Of a DNA stretch of 37,536 nucleotides, positions 1 through 8,590 are shown in pieces; position 1 is the stretch's first letter; each line of letters starts with the position of its first letter. Source of the stretch: an uncultured Bacilli bacterium (lineage in GTDB: Bacteria; Bacillota_I; Bacilli_A; RF39; UBA660). The stretch is from positions 1 through 37,536 of the forward strand of contig CAJUKB010000001.1 in the NCBI GenBank assembly GCA_910587325.1, read 5' to 3'. The notes beneath the pieces are model-generated. The model made no database searches. It was not told the DNA's origin and was given only the letters and a program-made list of their open reading frames with translations. The position numbers and the translations under genes were made by a program.

Positions 1-33
1 TTAAGATAATTTTAACATTTTTTCTTCCTCTTT

Positions 34-321
34 TTAATTTCGCAAGATGTCTAATGTATTGTAAGCAATTTTACTTCTTCTTCCACTTTTGCAATACACA
101 AAAATTGTATTTTCTTTATCTAGATTTGTATTTTCGTCTATGGATTCATAGGGGATATTGACTGCACCTTTTATGTGTCCACTTGTATATTCTTCTATTG
201 TTCTTACATCTACAATTGTAAATTTTTCTTTTTCCATTAGTTCTTTATAATAAGGCTGCGTATTTTTCCCACATCCAACTAAAAGCAAACTCATAAAAAT
301 GACTGAAATTATTCTTTTCAA
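34..321 (-). CDS. rhodanese-like lipoprotein, short at the C-terminus
   Basis: A 95-residue secreted protein. The TTG at 321 is the better start: it has an AGAGGT ribosome site six bases upstream, and the ATG at 345 overlaps a TATAAT box (344-349), so it could not be in the message. From this start the protein has a classic lipoprotein signal (KRIIS, hydrophobic stretch, LVGC lipobox), so it should be anchored outside the membrane. The rest is a rhodanese fold with the substrate-loop cysteine in CKSGRRS. The frame stops only about 15 residues after that cysteine, whereas rhodanese domains usually continue with a helix and a GG motif. A shifted frame just downstream reads KRGRKNVKI, which resembles the expected continuation, so a 3' frameshift is possible. 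Confident in the family, less so in activity. Confidence 0.75.
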   Translation of the reverse strand: MKRIISVIFMSLLLVGCGKNTQPYYKELMEKEKFTIVDVRTIEEYTSGHIKGAVNIPYESIDENTNLDKENTIFVYCKSGRRSKIAYNTLDILRN

Positions 322-343
322 AATTCTACCTCTTTCTATAGTC

Positions 344-349
344 ATTATA
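344..349 (-). promoter_or_regulatory. -10 box (TATAAT) of the rhodanese gene
   Basis: On the minus strand TATAAT overlaps the first ATG of the open frame, which supports the downstream TTG start. The same box with the same flanks occurs at 1593-1598 ahead of the DUF1653 gene, because both are at the edge of the duplicated ORF6N unit. Confidence 0.55.
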
Positions 350-369
350 ACAAAAACTATAGATATTTG

Positions 370-1251
370 TTAGATAAATAATGTTTTGATGTTGGCAATT
401 AACGACTCCTTTATCAATTGATCTTCTAAAATATTAATTGAAAATGTTTTACTTCCTGCATGGTTCAAACTAGATCCACAATGATAAACTGTTTTTCTAT
501 CCAAAAGAAAATAACGATCATGAAATGTATTTGTATAAATAACTTGTAAATTGTTATATTGTGCACTATATTTTTCAATGTCTAATGATTTTAAAAGTGC
601 ATTTTCCTTTGTAATTAAAATTACTTTGTACTCTAAATTTTTTATCATATCTAATACTGTTTTATCAGCATAACTATCGATGATTATTAACTCTTTCTTT
701 GCTTCTCTCATAATGTCTATAATTTTGGAATAAGCATCGAAGATTTGGCCATTAAAATAGATTTCATTTACTTTTCTTTTTTCTTCCAATTTGGAAAATG
801 ACTCTTGTAACAATTTTATGTTTTCTGTATTTTTCATGACTTGGTTATTGATATATTTTTGCTCTAATAGATTTGCAGATATGTATTTACGCATGGCAAC
901 AAAAGCGTCCATAATTTTTATACTTATTTCTTCTGCAACACTTGTTTTTAAAATGGTGGCTAGCATAGCAACTCCTTGTTCTGTAAATACGTAAGGAAGC
1001 GTGCGACTTTTATTATTTATATTTGCGGTTTCAACTTGAAACCGCAAAATAGATAGTTCATGTTCTGTAAGTTGAAACATATATCTTTCCGGAAAACGGT
1101 TGATATGTCTTTTTACTGCTAAATTAATAGATTTTGTACCATTTGCGCATTGATAAAGTCTTGCTAAATCGGAATCTAACATAACTTGTTTACCTCTCAC
1201 TTCATAAATCATGCTTTCCACATTTATATTTTTTTCTATTAATTCATTCAA
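370..1251 (-). CDS. ORF6N-domain protein with a C-terminal PLD-like domain
   Basis: 293 residues. The N-terminal ~115 residues are an ORF6N DNA-binding domain, seen in VMLDSDLARLYQ, FPERYMFQLT and the hallmark FTEQGVAML. A short helical linker follows, then a C-terminal half that resembles a phospholipase D-like module: KKELIIIDSYADKTVLDMI, then FHDRYFLLD and VYHCGSSLNHAG. The HxD/HxK catalytic motif of true PLD enzymes is HDR here, so cleavage activity is uncertain. ORF6N domains are typical of phage and mobile-element proteins; this fusion is also found in bacterial chromosomes. A ribosome site AGGAGG lies about 13 bases before the ATG, which is rather far. A decayed second copy of this gene lies at 1622-2143. 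Function unknown. Confidence 0.85.
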   Translation of the reverse strand: MNELIEKNINVESMIYEVRGKQVMLDSDLARLYQCANGTKSINLAVKRHINRFPERYMFQLTEHELSILRFQVETANINNKSRTLPYVFTEQGVAMLATILKTSVAEEISIKIMDAFVAMRKYISANLLEQKYINNQVMKNTENIKLLQESFSKLEEKRKVNEIYFNGQIFDAYSKIIDIMREAKKELIIIDSYADKTVLDMIKNLEYKVILITKENALLKSLDIEKYSAQYNNLQVIYTNTFHDRYFLLDRKTVYHCGSSLNHAGSKTFSINILEDQLIKESLIANIKTLFI

Positions 1252-1288
1252 ACCTTAGGCCTCCTTTTTTGTAGGATATTTTAACATA

Positions 1289-1316
1289 GAAAAAACGACT
1301 CTAAACTAGAAATCGT
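1289..1316 (-). terminator. terminator after the DUF1653 gene
   Basis: Minus-strand hairpin with arms ACGA..TCTA/TAGA..TCGT and a following T-run. It sits 16 bases after the stop of the DUF1653 gene. An almost identical copy lies at 2184-2211, so it belongs to the duplicated unit. Confidence 0.7.
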
Positions 1317-1331
1317 TCGACAAAATATTCC

Positions 1332-1571
1332 CTATTTATAATGTTCATTTTTACTTTCTATTTCTTGTAATTCAAATCTATATTTTTGTCCATTTTTATT
1401 TACTTCTTCTAAAAACATTTCATAAGGTCTACACCAAAGTTTATTATCTTCATAAAGGGCACGATAAGCCACCATTTTTTCTCCTGTTTCACTATGGTAA
1501 ATTATATCTTCTACCATATACAAATCCCCACTATAATGTTTATAGATTCCTTTTATTTTTAATTCTCTCAT
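1332..1571 (-). CDS. DUF1653 family protein
   Basis: 79 residues. It matches the DUF1653 family pattern: an opening KGIYKHYSGDLYMVEDI, then HSETGEKMVAYRALY and LWCRPYEMFLEEV. The family is small, soluble, often described as a beta-barrel fold, and has no assigned biochemical role. The ribosome site AAAGGAG is well placed before the ATG, and a TATAAT box lies at 1593-1598. It sits alone between the intact and the decayed ORF6N copies, with its own terminator. Confidence 0.85.
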   Translation of the reverse strand: MRELKIKGIYKHYSGDLYMVEDIIYHSETGEKMVAYRALYEDNKLWCRPYEMFLEEVNKNGQKYRFELQEIESKNEHYK

Positions 1572-1621
1572 TTTTTCTACTCCTTTAAAAACATTATAAC
1601 AAAAACTAGAAAATATTTGTT

Positions 1622-2143
1622 AAGTAAATAACGTTTTGATGTTGGCAATTAAAGACTCTTTTAACAACTCATCTTCTAAAATATTGATAGAAAATGTTTT
1701 ATTTCCCGCATGGTTTAGACTAGATCCACAATGGTAAACGATATTTCTATCCAAAATAAAGTGTCTGTCATGAAAAGTATTTGAATAAAAAACTTGCAAA
1801 TTCTTATATTGTTGATTATATTTTTAATGTCTAAGGGTTTTAAAAGAGTAGCAAGCATAGCAATCCCTTGTTCTGTAAATACTCGCGGATTTTTAAATCT
1901 CCCTCCTCTTCTTTCTATTTTTTGGTCGAAATTTTAGACCAAAAAATTATCGCTTTCTTCTTCCGTTAATTTCCAAGAAAACCTTTCTGGAAATTTATCA
2001 GGATTATTTTTTACGGCTTCGTTAATTCTTTTTGTTTCCACTTGATATAATTTGGCAAGATTCGAATCAAGCATAACCTGGCACCCTCTTGCTTCATAAA
2101 TCATGCTTTCCACTTTTATATTTTTTTCTATTAATTCATTCAA
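1622..2143 (-). pseudogene. decayed second copy of the ORF6N gene
   Basis: Paralogue of the gene at 370-1251. The first 69 codons are still open (MNELIEKNIKVESMIYEARG, QVMLDSNLAKLYQ, FPERFSWKLT) and then hit a TAA. After the stop the same frame continues with GGRFKNPRVFTEQGIAMLATLLK, the rest of the ORF6N domain, and jumps straight to PLDIKN, which belongs about 120 residues further on in the intact copy. Both junction sides carry CTTTTAAAA-like sequence, so a deletion between short repeats is likely. The 3' part (1622-1835) is close to 362-580 at the DNA level but frameshifted. The ORF6N core differs much more from the intact copy than the two ends do. Confidence 0.85.
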
Positions 2144-2183
2144 CCTTAGGCCTCCTCGTCTTTTTTAAAGTATAGTTTAGCAC

Positions 2184-2211
2184 AAAAAAACGACTCTAAA
2201 CTAGAAATCGT
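2184..2211 (-). terminator. terminator after the GNAT gene
   Basis: Same hairpin as at 1289-1316 with a seven-base T-run on the minus strand, located 39 bases after the acetyltransferase stop. It marks the outer edge of the second duplicated unit. Confidence 0.7.
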
Positions 2212-2249
2212 TCGACAAAATTTTTATCTATTTTTTGTTTTTAGTTCCT

Positions 2250-2711
2250 TTATTTTATTTGTTTTGAATAAGCAATATTTTTTACTTTCATGCCAAATTT
2301 TTCATAGGTTTTTATAGCGTTTGTATTTTCTTCATTCACGGTTAAATAAATATCTGTGCAATTCGCTTCTTTGGCATATTTTTCTATGAATTCTAATAGG
2401 GATGAACCTATTCCTTGCCCACGATATTTGTTATCTACACACATGGCATCAATAGACAATTGTTTTCTAAAACGCAGAATAAGATTTTCTTTTTCTACAA
2501 TACAAAATGTAACATACCCTACAATTTTATCTTCTATTTTAACAACAAATATACTTTTTTCTTCTATTAAATTTACAAATCTTTCTTTTGCTATGGCTTC
2601 TTTGGTCGGCAAAAATAGGTCTGGTCGCCAACTAACATGTAGTTCATGGACTTGGCACGCTAAGTCGTTTACTTGTTCATAGTCATTTATAGTTGGAACT
2701 TCTATTTTCAT
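2250..2711 (-). CDS. GNAT family N-acetyltransferase
   Basis: 153 residues from the ATG at 2711, which has GGAAAG seven bases upstream; an ATG five codons earlier lacks a ribosome site. The GNAT fold is seen in the beta4 segment LSIDAMCVD, the acetyl-CoA pyrophosphate loop YRGQGIGSSLLEFI (Q/RxxGxG/A) and the C-terminal LTVNEENTNAIKTYEKFGMK. It probably transfers an acetyl group from acetyl-CoA to a small molecule or protein amine; the substrate cannot be told. It stands alone with its own terminator. Confidence 0.88.
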   Translation of the reverse strand: MKIEVPTINDYEQVNDLACQVHELHVSWRPDLFLPTKEAIAKERFVNLIEEKSIFVVKIEDKIVGYVTFCIVEKENLILRFRKQLSIDAMCVDNKYRGQGIGSSLLEFIEKYAKEANCTDIYLTVNEENTNAIKTYEKFGMKVKNIAYSKQIK

Positions 2712-2771
2712 ACAATCACTTTCCATTTCTTATCTAACACAACTATAACATGAGTTTAAAAAATTTAGAAG

Positions 2772-3185
2772 TCATTCTTCTAAACTAAATTTTTTTATTT
2801 TTTCGTATTCCCTCTCCGTTATTTTATAAATGCCATTGTAAGGCTGTTCTATATAAAAGTTATTCTTTCTTTTGTATAGAAACAAAGTAGAGGTTCCTTT
2901 TTCTACAAAATGAAAATTAATTTTTAATTTTTCCTCTGTATTTACAGGAATATCTTGGATACTTTCTATTTTTGTAGTTCTTTCCTCGCTATTTAGTATG
3001 TCTAAAATTTCTTGTTTCTTTTCTACATTTTCTATTTCCTTATTTTCTATCTCTATGCTTTTTATTTTTTCAAGATTGGGTAAATGCAGTAAATATTTAG
3101 GTTTATTGATAAAGTAAAAAGTTGTTTCTATTCCTATAAATAGAAATATTCCCATTAAGAAAGCAATTATAAATTTCTTTTTCAT
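2772..3185 (-). CDS. membrane-anchored protein, DUF5301-like
   Basis: 137 residues. Residues 5-28 form one membrane segment (a signal anchor), and the rest is an exported, lysine- and glutamate-rich domain ending YIEQPYNGIYKITEREY. That ending resembles the DUF5301 family, assigned from memory. It is the last gene of the Bce/Yxd-type resistance run: YxeA-like, VanZ-RDD, permease and ATPase are immediately upstream with tight spacing (11 bases from the YxeA-like gene). A cell-surface role in the same peptide stress response is inferred only from position. Confidence 0.6.
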   Translation of the reverse strand: MKKKFIIAFLMGIFLFIGIETTFYFINKPKYLLHLPNLEKIKSIEIENKEIENVEKKQEILDILNSEERTTKIESIQDIPVNTEEKLKINFHFVEKGTSTLFLYKRKNNFYIEQPYNGIYKITEREYEKIKKFSLEE

Positions 3186-3196
3186 TCTTCACCTAC

Positions 3197-3535
3197 TTAT
3201 TTATATTTTTCTTGAACTTTGTTTGTTAATTCCTCGTAATACACTTCTTTCCAACTTACTACTCCGCGAACAATCATATATTTTAATTCAATATAAGCAT
3301 CTTGTTTTAGTTCTCTTGAGGTTTTAAATTTAATTTCTTTAGCACCCCCATTTTCTTTGTAAGCAGTCAAGGTGTATTCATATTGCATATCTCCCTCTAC
3401 AAGATTCATTTTAGTGTTATCAATTTTAGCATAATACATGGTATATTCCTGAAATGTAAAATAATAAGTCATTCCACATAATAAAATTAATAGTATTGTT
3501 CCTATTACAATAGGTATGTTTTCTTTAATCTTCAA
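3197..3535 (-). CDS. yxeA: YxeA family protein
   Basis: 112 residues with one N-terminal membrane segment (8-28) and an exported domain of the YxeA/DUF1093 type: YYAKID, YEYTLTAYKENGGAKEIKFKT, RELKQDAYIELKY, VVSWKEVYYEEL. In B. subtilis, yxeA lies behind the yxdJKLM two-component and ABC transporter genes; the same companions are found here. The start overlaps the end of the VanZ-RDD gene by 11 bases, with GAGGA as ribosome site, so the two are likely translated together. Function unknown beyond this context. Confidence 0.8.
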   Translation of the reverse strand: MKIKENIPIVIGTILLILLCGMTYYFTFQEYTMYYAKIDNTKMNLVEGDMQYEYTLTAYKENGGAKEIKFKTSRELKQDAYIELKYMIVRGVVSWKEVYYEELTNKVQEKYK

Positions 3536-4634
3536 TATATCCTCTCTCTTTCTTTGTTGTACTTATATAAGTACTTCCTAAAATTTTGTCATAAAAATGT
3601 TTCTTTTTGGTTAGTATGATAAGTCCATTAATAAGATAAAATAAGACAATCATAACTAAACTTGCTAGATAAAAATAGATAGAAATTTTTACATCGGCCT
3701 CTAAGTGATTCACTAAAAGGTATGTTCCTAAAAGAGACCAAAACGGAAATAAAAAATAATAAATCAGTAAAAATAAATTTCTAAAAATAGAGCGAATGAA
3801 TCGTACATTTTTATATTCTATTTTGACATGTAAGAAACTTCCCCCTAGCGTTTCGTTTTTATTTAGTAATGGAATTATACCATAATAAATTAAAAAGACA
3901 ATTAGAAAGGGATGGTAACCTTTTAAAAATAAATTTGTTAACATACCAATAAAAATATACAAAAAGAAATCTAAGAAAAAGAGGGTTATTCTTCGAAGTC
4001 CTGATACTTCTTCTCCTACTCTTCTTGCTTTTTCGTCTAGTTCTGTTCTTGTTGGTAGGTAGTTATCTAGAATTCCCATCATTCCATATCCAATGAGTCC
4101 ACCTAAAGTATTGGTTAGTAAGTCATCTACATCAAAGACACGATAAGGATGTGGGTAGATAAAGTAAAGTCCTGTTATTTGGGTTAGTTCAAAAAATAGA
4201 CTTAATAAGAAACTATACATAATAGTTTTTTTTAAACTGCATTTAAAATAATAACGTAAGTACATGCCAAAAGGAATGGTCATAAATACATTAAAGATAA
4301 CGGTATAAAAACATGGTTCTGTTAAGGCTTTTAAATAGGTACTTGGATTTGTGATGATTAGTGATGATTCGCGAATTATGTCTTTCATAAATCCAAATGG
4401 TAGTAAACGAATCATATTGGGTTTTTCTACTACACTCTCTAAATTAGGAAGTGGTAATATGACTAAGAAATATATGGTAATCATATAAAGAATAAAGGAA
4501 TACACCACTAAAGTTTTAAAAGGCTGAATGGATCCATATTTATGGTATTCATGCAAAATAAAAGGAATGGTAAAAATAAGGGCTATGAACGGAAATATCA
4601 AAATGGATGATTTAATTGCTGTTACATAGGCCAT
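3525..4634 (-). CDS. VanZ-RDD fusion membrane protein
   Basis: 369 residues from the ATG at 4634 (AGAGTGG five bases upstream); a GTG three codons earlier is less likely. Residues ~1-190 are a VanZ-like domain with several membrane helices and the motifs NVFMTIPFGMYL, ELTQITGLY and DVDDLLTNTLGGLIGY. Residues ~205-330 look like an RDD domain (GLRRITLFFLDFFLYIF). VanZ-like proteins are linked to tolerance of cell-wall antibiotics; VanZ itself gives low-level teicoplanin resistance. The gene lies 25 bases after the permease and overlaps the YxeA-like gene, so it is probably in the same operon. Confidence 0.85.
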   Translation of the reverse strand: MAYVTAIKSSILIFPFIALIFTIPFILHEYHKYGSIQPFKTLVVYSFILYMITIYFLVILPLPNLESVVEKPNMIRLLPFGFMKDIIRESSLIITNPSTYLKALTEPCFYTVIFNVFMTIPFGMYLRYYFKCSLKKTIMYSFLLSLFFELTQITGLYFIYPHPYRVFDVDDLLTNTLGGLIGYGMMGILDNYLPTRTELDEKARRVGEEVSGLRRITLFFLDFFLYIFIGMLTNLFLKGYHPFLIVFLIYYGIIPLLNKNETLGGSFLHVKIEYKNVRFIRSIFRNLFLLIYYFLFPFWSLLGTYLLVNHLEADVKISIYFYLASLVMIVLFYLINGLIILTKKKHFYDKILGSTYISTTKKERGYIED

Positions 4635-4659
4635 ATTTACCACTCTTTTCTATTCTTTT

Positions 4660-6723
4660 TTATTTTTCTTTTATGATGTTTTTGCTTACAAAATAAGTAA
4701 TTAGGAAATATCCTCCATAGATTAAGCCTAAGAAAATGGCTGTCATAATGATGGATGGAAGTAATTTATCGTTACCAAATGTTGCTAAAAGAAAGTTACA
4801 GAATTGGATACCAAAGATGGAGTGTATTCCTGCAATAACAAGTGGGAATAAGAAGAATATCGCAATTTGGTAGAATAAAGCCTTATTTAGCATTGCTTCA
4901 TCGGTTCCTATTTTTCTTAGCATAGCAAATCGCATTTTATTGTCTGTTGATTCTGATAGTTCTTTTAGTGCAAGAATGGCTGCACTTGAAATCAAGAAAA
5001 TAATTCCTAAGTATAAACCAATGAATGTTACCATGGCACCAAGACCAATACTTGCTTCATAAAGAGCAATTTTTGTTGTGGCACTAAGGCTTGTTTTTGT
5101 ATTGTAAGAGTGCTCATACATATCTATTGCTATGCGATTTTCGATGATTTCTTTTTCTTCTTCTGTTCCTTTATAGTTGGCGGTTAAGATACTTTCTACT
5201 TTTAAGGATTCATTTACTGCATTATCTGGAATGATAAAGACTCCACTGTTGGCATGGGTACTATTCATAAAAATAAATCCATCTTTTACTTCTTTATATT
5301 TAGGGCTATAATTTTTTCCTAATAGGTTTATCGTTGTATTTCTTTCTAATGCAACAGAACGTATACTCACTAGTTCTTTGTAGTCAGCAATCAAAATGTA
5401 TTCATTTTCGTTTAATGTATATTCTTCTAGTGAAAATAATTTAGCAAGTTTGTTGTAGTCGCTTAGTTTGATAAATGTTTCTTCGTTTTCATAATCCATT
5501 AGCGGGTATTTCGTTTTTAATTCGTCATAATATGTTCCTAATGTGTCTTTTATTTTAATTTCTTCTGTTCCATAAAGATTAAATTCTACAATGTCTTTTA
5601 AATAGGCATCTACATCAAAGTTTAAGTTTGCTAGTGTTTCTCTTAAGGGAATGGTAGAGTCTTCTATCATTTTATCTGTAAATCGCCATGAGTTTTTTAC
5701 TGATTCTTCAGTTAAATTCAAGTATTTATAAAATTGGACATCGACAGGAGCCATTGTTTTTAAGTTAGCAGTCATGGAGTTTTTAATGGAAAGTGAGGAA
5801 GACAAAACACAGATGGTTACGAATAGCATAAGACAAATTACTGTCATAGACATTACGGTTGTGTTGATTTTGCTACTGATTTGGCGAACAACAAAGGTAT
5901 TTAGTCCATGGTAGTATACTTTTTTCATGTGCATTACAATTCTTAAAATTAATCCTGATAAAGACCAAAAAAGAAAGAATGTAGAGATTGCTCCCATAAT
6001 AATGGGTTTGAATATTTGTTCTACCTCCGATAGTTCGGCGATTCCTCCTGTTACTAAATAGTAAGCATATCCTAATACAGTGGAAGAAGCAAAAAAGATA
6101 ATGGTACAAACTAGTGGATTTTTAAGTCTTACTTTTTCACTTTTCTTGCTTCCATGTAATAAATCAATCAATTTGCATCTATTTACGTTTACCGTATTAA
6201 AAATCATGACAAGGAAATACATAATACCAAAATAGATAAGTGTTTTTATACAGGCACTACTTGAAAAAGTAAAGGTAAATTTGGTTAAGTTTGCTTCAAA
6301 CATATTGGCAACTAATAAACTCATAAGTTGTGATAATACAATACCTACGCATAAACCTACGAATAAAGAAATAATTCCTATAAATAAGGTTTCAAAGAAT
6401 AAAACACTAGCGATTTTTCGTTTGCTCATACCAAGGGTTAAATAAATTCCAAATTCCTTGTTTCTTCTTTTGATTAAAAACCTAGAAGCATAAATAATTA
6501 AGAAACCTAAAATAAAGGAAACAAAGACACTGACTCCTGATAACATATTGGTCATAAGTTTTATGATTTCTCTTGTTGATGAGGTTACATCCATCATAAC
6601 GGTTTGGGAATCAATCGCATTAAAGACATAAAATATGGCAACTCCTAGAATGAGTGTGAAGAAATAGATGGCGTAATCTTTAATGCTTTTCTTGATGTTT
6701 TTTAAAGATAATTTACAAAGCAT
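4660..6723 (-). CDS. bceB: BceB/YxdM-type ABC permease (FtsX-like)
   Basis: 687 residues, the usual length for BceB-type permeases. It has about ten membrane helices: one near residues 17-37, three in the first FtsX block (~57-160), further pairs at ~205-310, a large extracellular domain (~320-545) and a final FtsX block of three helices with LALKELSESTDNKMRFAMLRKIG. The large loop is the feature that binds peptide antibiotics and signals to the kinase in this family. It overlaps the end of the ATPase gene by 11 bases. Membrane part of the resistance transporter. Confidence 0.92.
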   Translation of the reverse strand: MLCKLSLKNIKKSIKDYAIYFFTLILGVAIFYVFNAIDSQTVMMDVTSSTREIIKLMTNMLSGVSVFVSFILGFLIIYASRFLIKRRNKEFGIYLTLGMSKRKIASVLFFETLFIGIISLFVGLCVGIVLSQLMSLLVANMFEANLTKFTFTFSSSACIKTLIYFGIMYFLVMIFNTVNVNRCKLIDLLHGSKKSEKVRLKNPLVCTIIFFASSTVLGYAYYLVTGGIAELSEVEQIFKPIIMGAISTFFLFWSLSGLILRIVMHMKKVYYHGLNTFVVRQISSKINTTVMSMTVICLMLFVTICVLSSSLSIKNSMTANLKTMAPVDVQFYKYLNLTEESVKNSWRFTDKMIEDSTIPLRETLANLNFDVDAYLKDIVEFNLYGTEEIKIKDTLGTYYDELKTKYPLMDYENEETFIKLSDYNKLAKLFSLEEYTLNENEYILIADYKELVSIRSVALERNTTINLLGKNYSPKYKEVKDGFIFMNSTHANSGVFIIPDNAVNESLKVESILTANYKGTEEEKEIIENRIAIDMYEHSYNTKTSLSATTKIALYEASIGLGAMVTFIGLYLGIIFLISSAAILALKELSESTDNKMRFAMLRKIGTDEAMLNKALFYQIAIFFLFPLVIAGIHSIFGIQFCNFLLATFGNDKLLPSIIMTAIFLGLIYGGYFLITYFVSKNIIKEK

Positions 6724-7480
6724 CGTTTAAATCCCCACCTAAAAGGGTTACGACATCAATAATTTTATCAAAAAATTCTTTTCTTGAATCGTTACCTTTA
6801 CGGATTTCATTAAATACTTTGCCATCTTTTATAAATATAACACGACTTGCATAAGACGCTGTGAAAGCATCGTGAGTAACCATTAGAATGGTTGCTTGTA
6901 GACTTTCGTTTAAGTAATTAAATCTTTCTAGTAACATACGCGCCGATTTCGAGTCCAAAGCCCCAGTTGGTTCATCTGCTAAAATGAGTTTGGGGTCGGT
7001 GATAATTGCTCTAGCACTGGCTACCCTTTGCTTTTGTCCTCCACTCATTTGGTAAGGGTATTTTTTTAAGACACTTTCGATGTCTAGGTCGCTTGCCACT
7101 TTCTTGATTTTTTTATCAATGGATGAAATATGTTCGTTTTGAATGGTTAAGGCAAGAGCAATATTTTCATAAGCCGTTAAAGTGTCTAGTAAGTTAAAGT
7201 CTTGAAAGATGAATCCTAACTCTTCTCTTCTAAATTTATTTAGGGCATTTCCTTTTAGTTTCGTAATGTCATTCTCTCCCACAAAAATGTGACCACTTGT
7301 CACTTTATCAATTGTCGAAATACAATTTAAAAGAGTTGTTTTTCCTGAACCAGAAGATCCCATAATGGCAACAAACTCTCCTTTTTCAACTTCAAAAGAG
7401 ATGTTATCAATGGCTTTCGTTAAAGAAGAACGACTTCCATAATATTTTTCTATTTTTTCTATTTTCAAAATATTTTCCAT
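6713..7480 (-). CDS. bceA: BceA/YxdL-type ABC transporter ATPase
   Basis: 255 residues. Walker A GSSGSGKTT (~41-49), Q-loop in FIFQDFNLLDTLTAYENIAL, signature MSGGQKQRVASARAI, Walker B LILADEPTGALD and switch histidine in MVTHDAF. This is the MacB/LolD-like ATPase branch that pairs with FtsX-type permeases. It heads the transporter transcript: a BceR-type operator (7555-7568) and a TATATT box lie just upstream. It drives detoxification of cell-wall-active peptides, by family analogy; the actual peptide is unknown. Confidence 0.94.
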   Translation of the reverse strand: MENILKIEKIEKYYGSRSSLTKAIDNISFEVEKGEFVAIMGSSGSGKTTLLNCISTIDKVTSGHIFVGENDITKLKGNALNKFRREELGFIFQDFNLLDTLTAYENIALALTIQNEHISSIDKKIKKVASDLDIESVLKKYPYQMSGGQKQRVASARAIITDPKLILADEPTGALDSKSARMLLERFNYLNESLQATILMVTHDAFTASYASRVIFIKDGKVFNEIRKGNDSRKEFFDKIIDVVTLLGGDLNDAL

Positions 7481-7535
7481 AAAATATTTCTCCTTTCACT
7501 TGTTCATTCTAAAGGAAAAGTACTTGTTTGTCGTA

Positions 7536-7568
7536 AGTTTAATATAACACTATCTTACATTTTTGTAA
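7536..7568 (-). promoter_or_regulatory. BceR-type operator and promoter of the bceAB genes
   Basis: TTACA-N4-TGTAA at 7555-7568 is an exact match to the BceR-family box. On the minus strand it is followed after eight bases by TATATT (7541-7546), so the operator occupies the -35 position, as expected for an activator. Confidence 0.75.
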
Positions 7569-7570
7569 GG

Positions 7571-8590
7571 TTACTTAGCCACTTTATAAAATTCGTTTTT
7601 AGAGAATTTAATTATTACTTTGGTAAATTCTTGTTCTTTCGATTTGATTTCAATGGTATGTCCTAATTTCATACATAAATTCTTGGCGATATATAAACCC
7701 ATACCTGTGGATTTTGTTTTTATTCTTCCATTGGTACCTGTATAGGTTTTTTCAAATACTCTTTTGATGTCACTTTCTAAAATACCTATGCCATTGTCTA
7801 AAATACTTAAATAAATCTTGTCTTTGTCTTCTCTTCCTTCTATCTTTATATAAGAAGATGCATTTTCTTTTTTGTATTTTATACTATTGTTTATAATTTG
7901 ATTTAAAATAAATTCTAACCATTTAGCATCCGTATTCACTAAAAAGTTTACATTTTTAACTTGAAATTCAATATTGTTTTCAAGAAGTTCATCTTTATTT
8001 TTTAAAGCAACATTATTTATGATATTTTTTAATTCGATTTCTTTAATTAAATAGTCATGTTCCGCATTTTCACTTCTTACATAATATAAGACTTGTTCTA
8101 CATAAGTATCTATTCGATGCATTTGCTCTAGCATTTTTTTGTTAAATTTTTCTTTGTGGTTATGCGTCATTAAAATAAGGGAGGCGATTGGTATTTTTAC
8201 TTCGTGAATCCACATTTCGATGTATTCTTTAAAATCATTGGTTTGTGTTTCCAATATTTTTACTGTTTCTGCCATTGATTTATTAATTTCGTAAAGTGCT
8301 TGGGTAATTAATTTTCCTTCGTAAAAGTTGGGCTTTTCTATAGTTTCTAAAACAAGGTATGCTTTGTCTAAGTTATTTATATTTTCTAATAAATGGGTAT
8401 AAAACTTTTGTTTTCGAAAGAAATCAATTGTTAGAGATAAGATTATAAATAAAAAATTTAAAAGGGATAAGACAATGATTAAACTTTTTTCTATTTTAAA
8501 AGCAAATAAGAATAAAAGCGAAATACTATATGTGCCTAGAAATAAAAGAATCACATATATTTTATCTTTTATGTAACTTGTAAATTTCAT
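7571..8590 (-). CDS. bceS: BceS-type intramembrane-sensing histidine kinase
   Basis: 339 residues. Two membrane helices (~11-31 and ~37-55) are separated by only a few residues, with no sensor domain, as in BceS-like kinases that are switched by their partner permease. The phosphorylated histidine is H129 in EMWIHEVKIP. The ATPase domain shows the N box (LNQIINNSIKY), G1 (LDNGIGI) and G2 (STGMGLYIAKNL). It overlaps the response regulator gene by four bases (ATGA) and is followed by the ABC genes that it senses through. Confidence 0.93.
   Translation of the reverse strand: MKFTSYIKDKIYVILLFLGTYSISLLFLFAFKIEKSLIIVLSLLNFLFIILSLTIDFFRKQKFYTHLLENINNLDKAYLVLETIEKPNFYEGKLITQALYEINKSMAETVKILETQTNDFKEYIEMWIHEVKIPIASLILMTHNHKEKFNKKMLEQMHRIDTYVEQVLYYVRSENAEHDYLIKEIELKNIINNVALKNKDELLENNIEFQVKNVNFLVNTDAKWLEFILNQIINNSIKYKKENASSYIKIEGREDKDKIYLSILDNGIGILESDIKRVFEKTYTGTNGRIKTKSTGMGLYIAKNLCMKLGHTIEIKSKEQEFTKVIIKFSKNEFYKVAK

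Noticed and set aside
791..994. Plus-strand 67-residue frame within the ORF6N gene
   Set aside because: Antisense to a clear conserved domain; no ribosome site.
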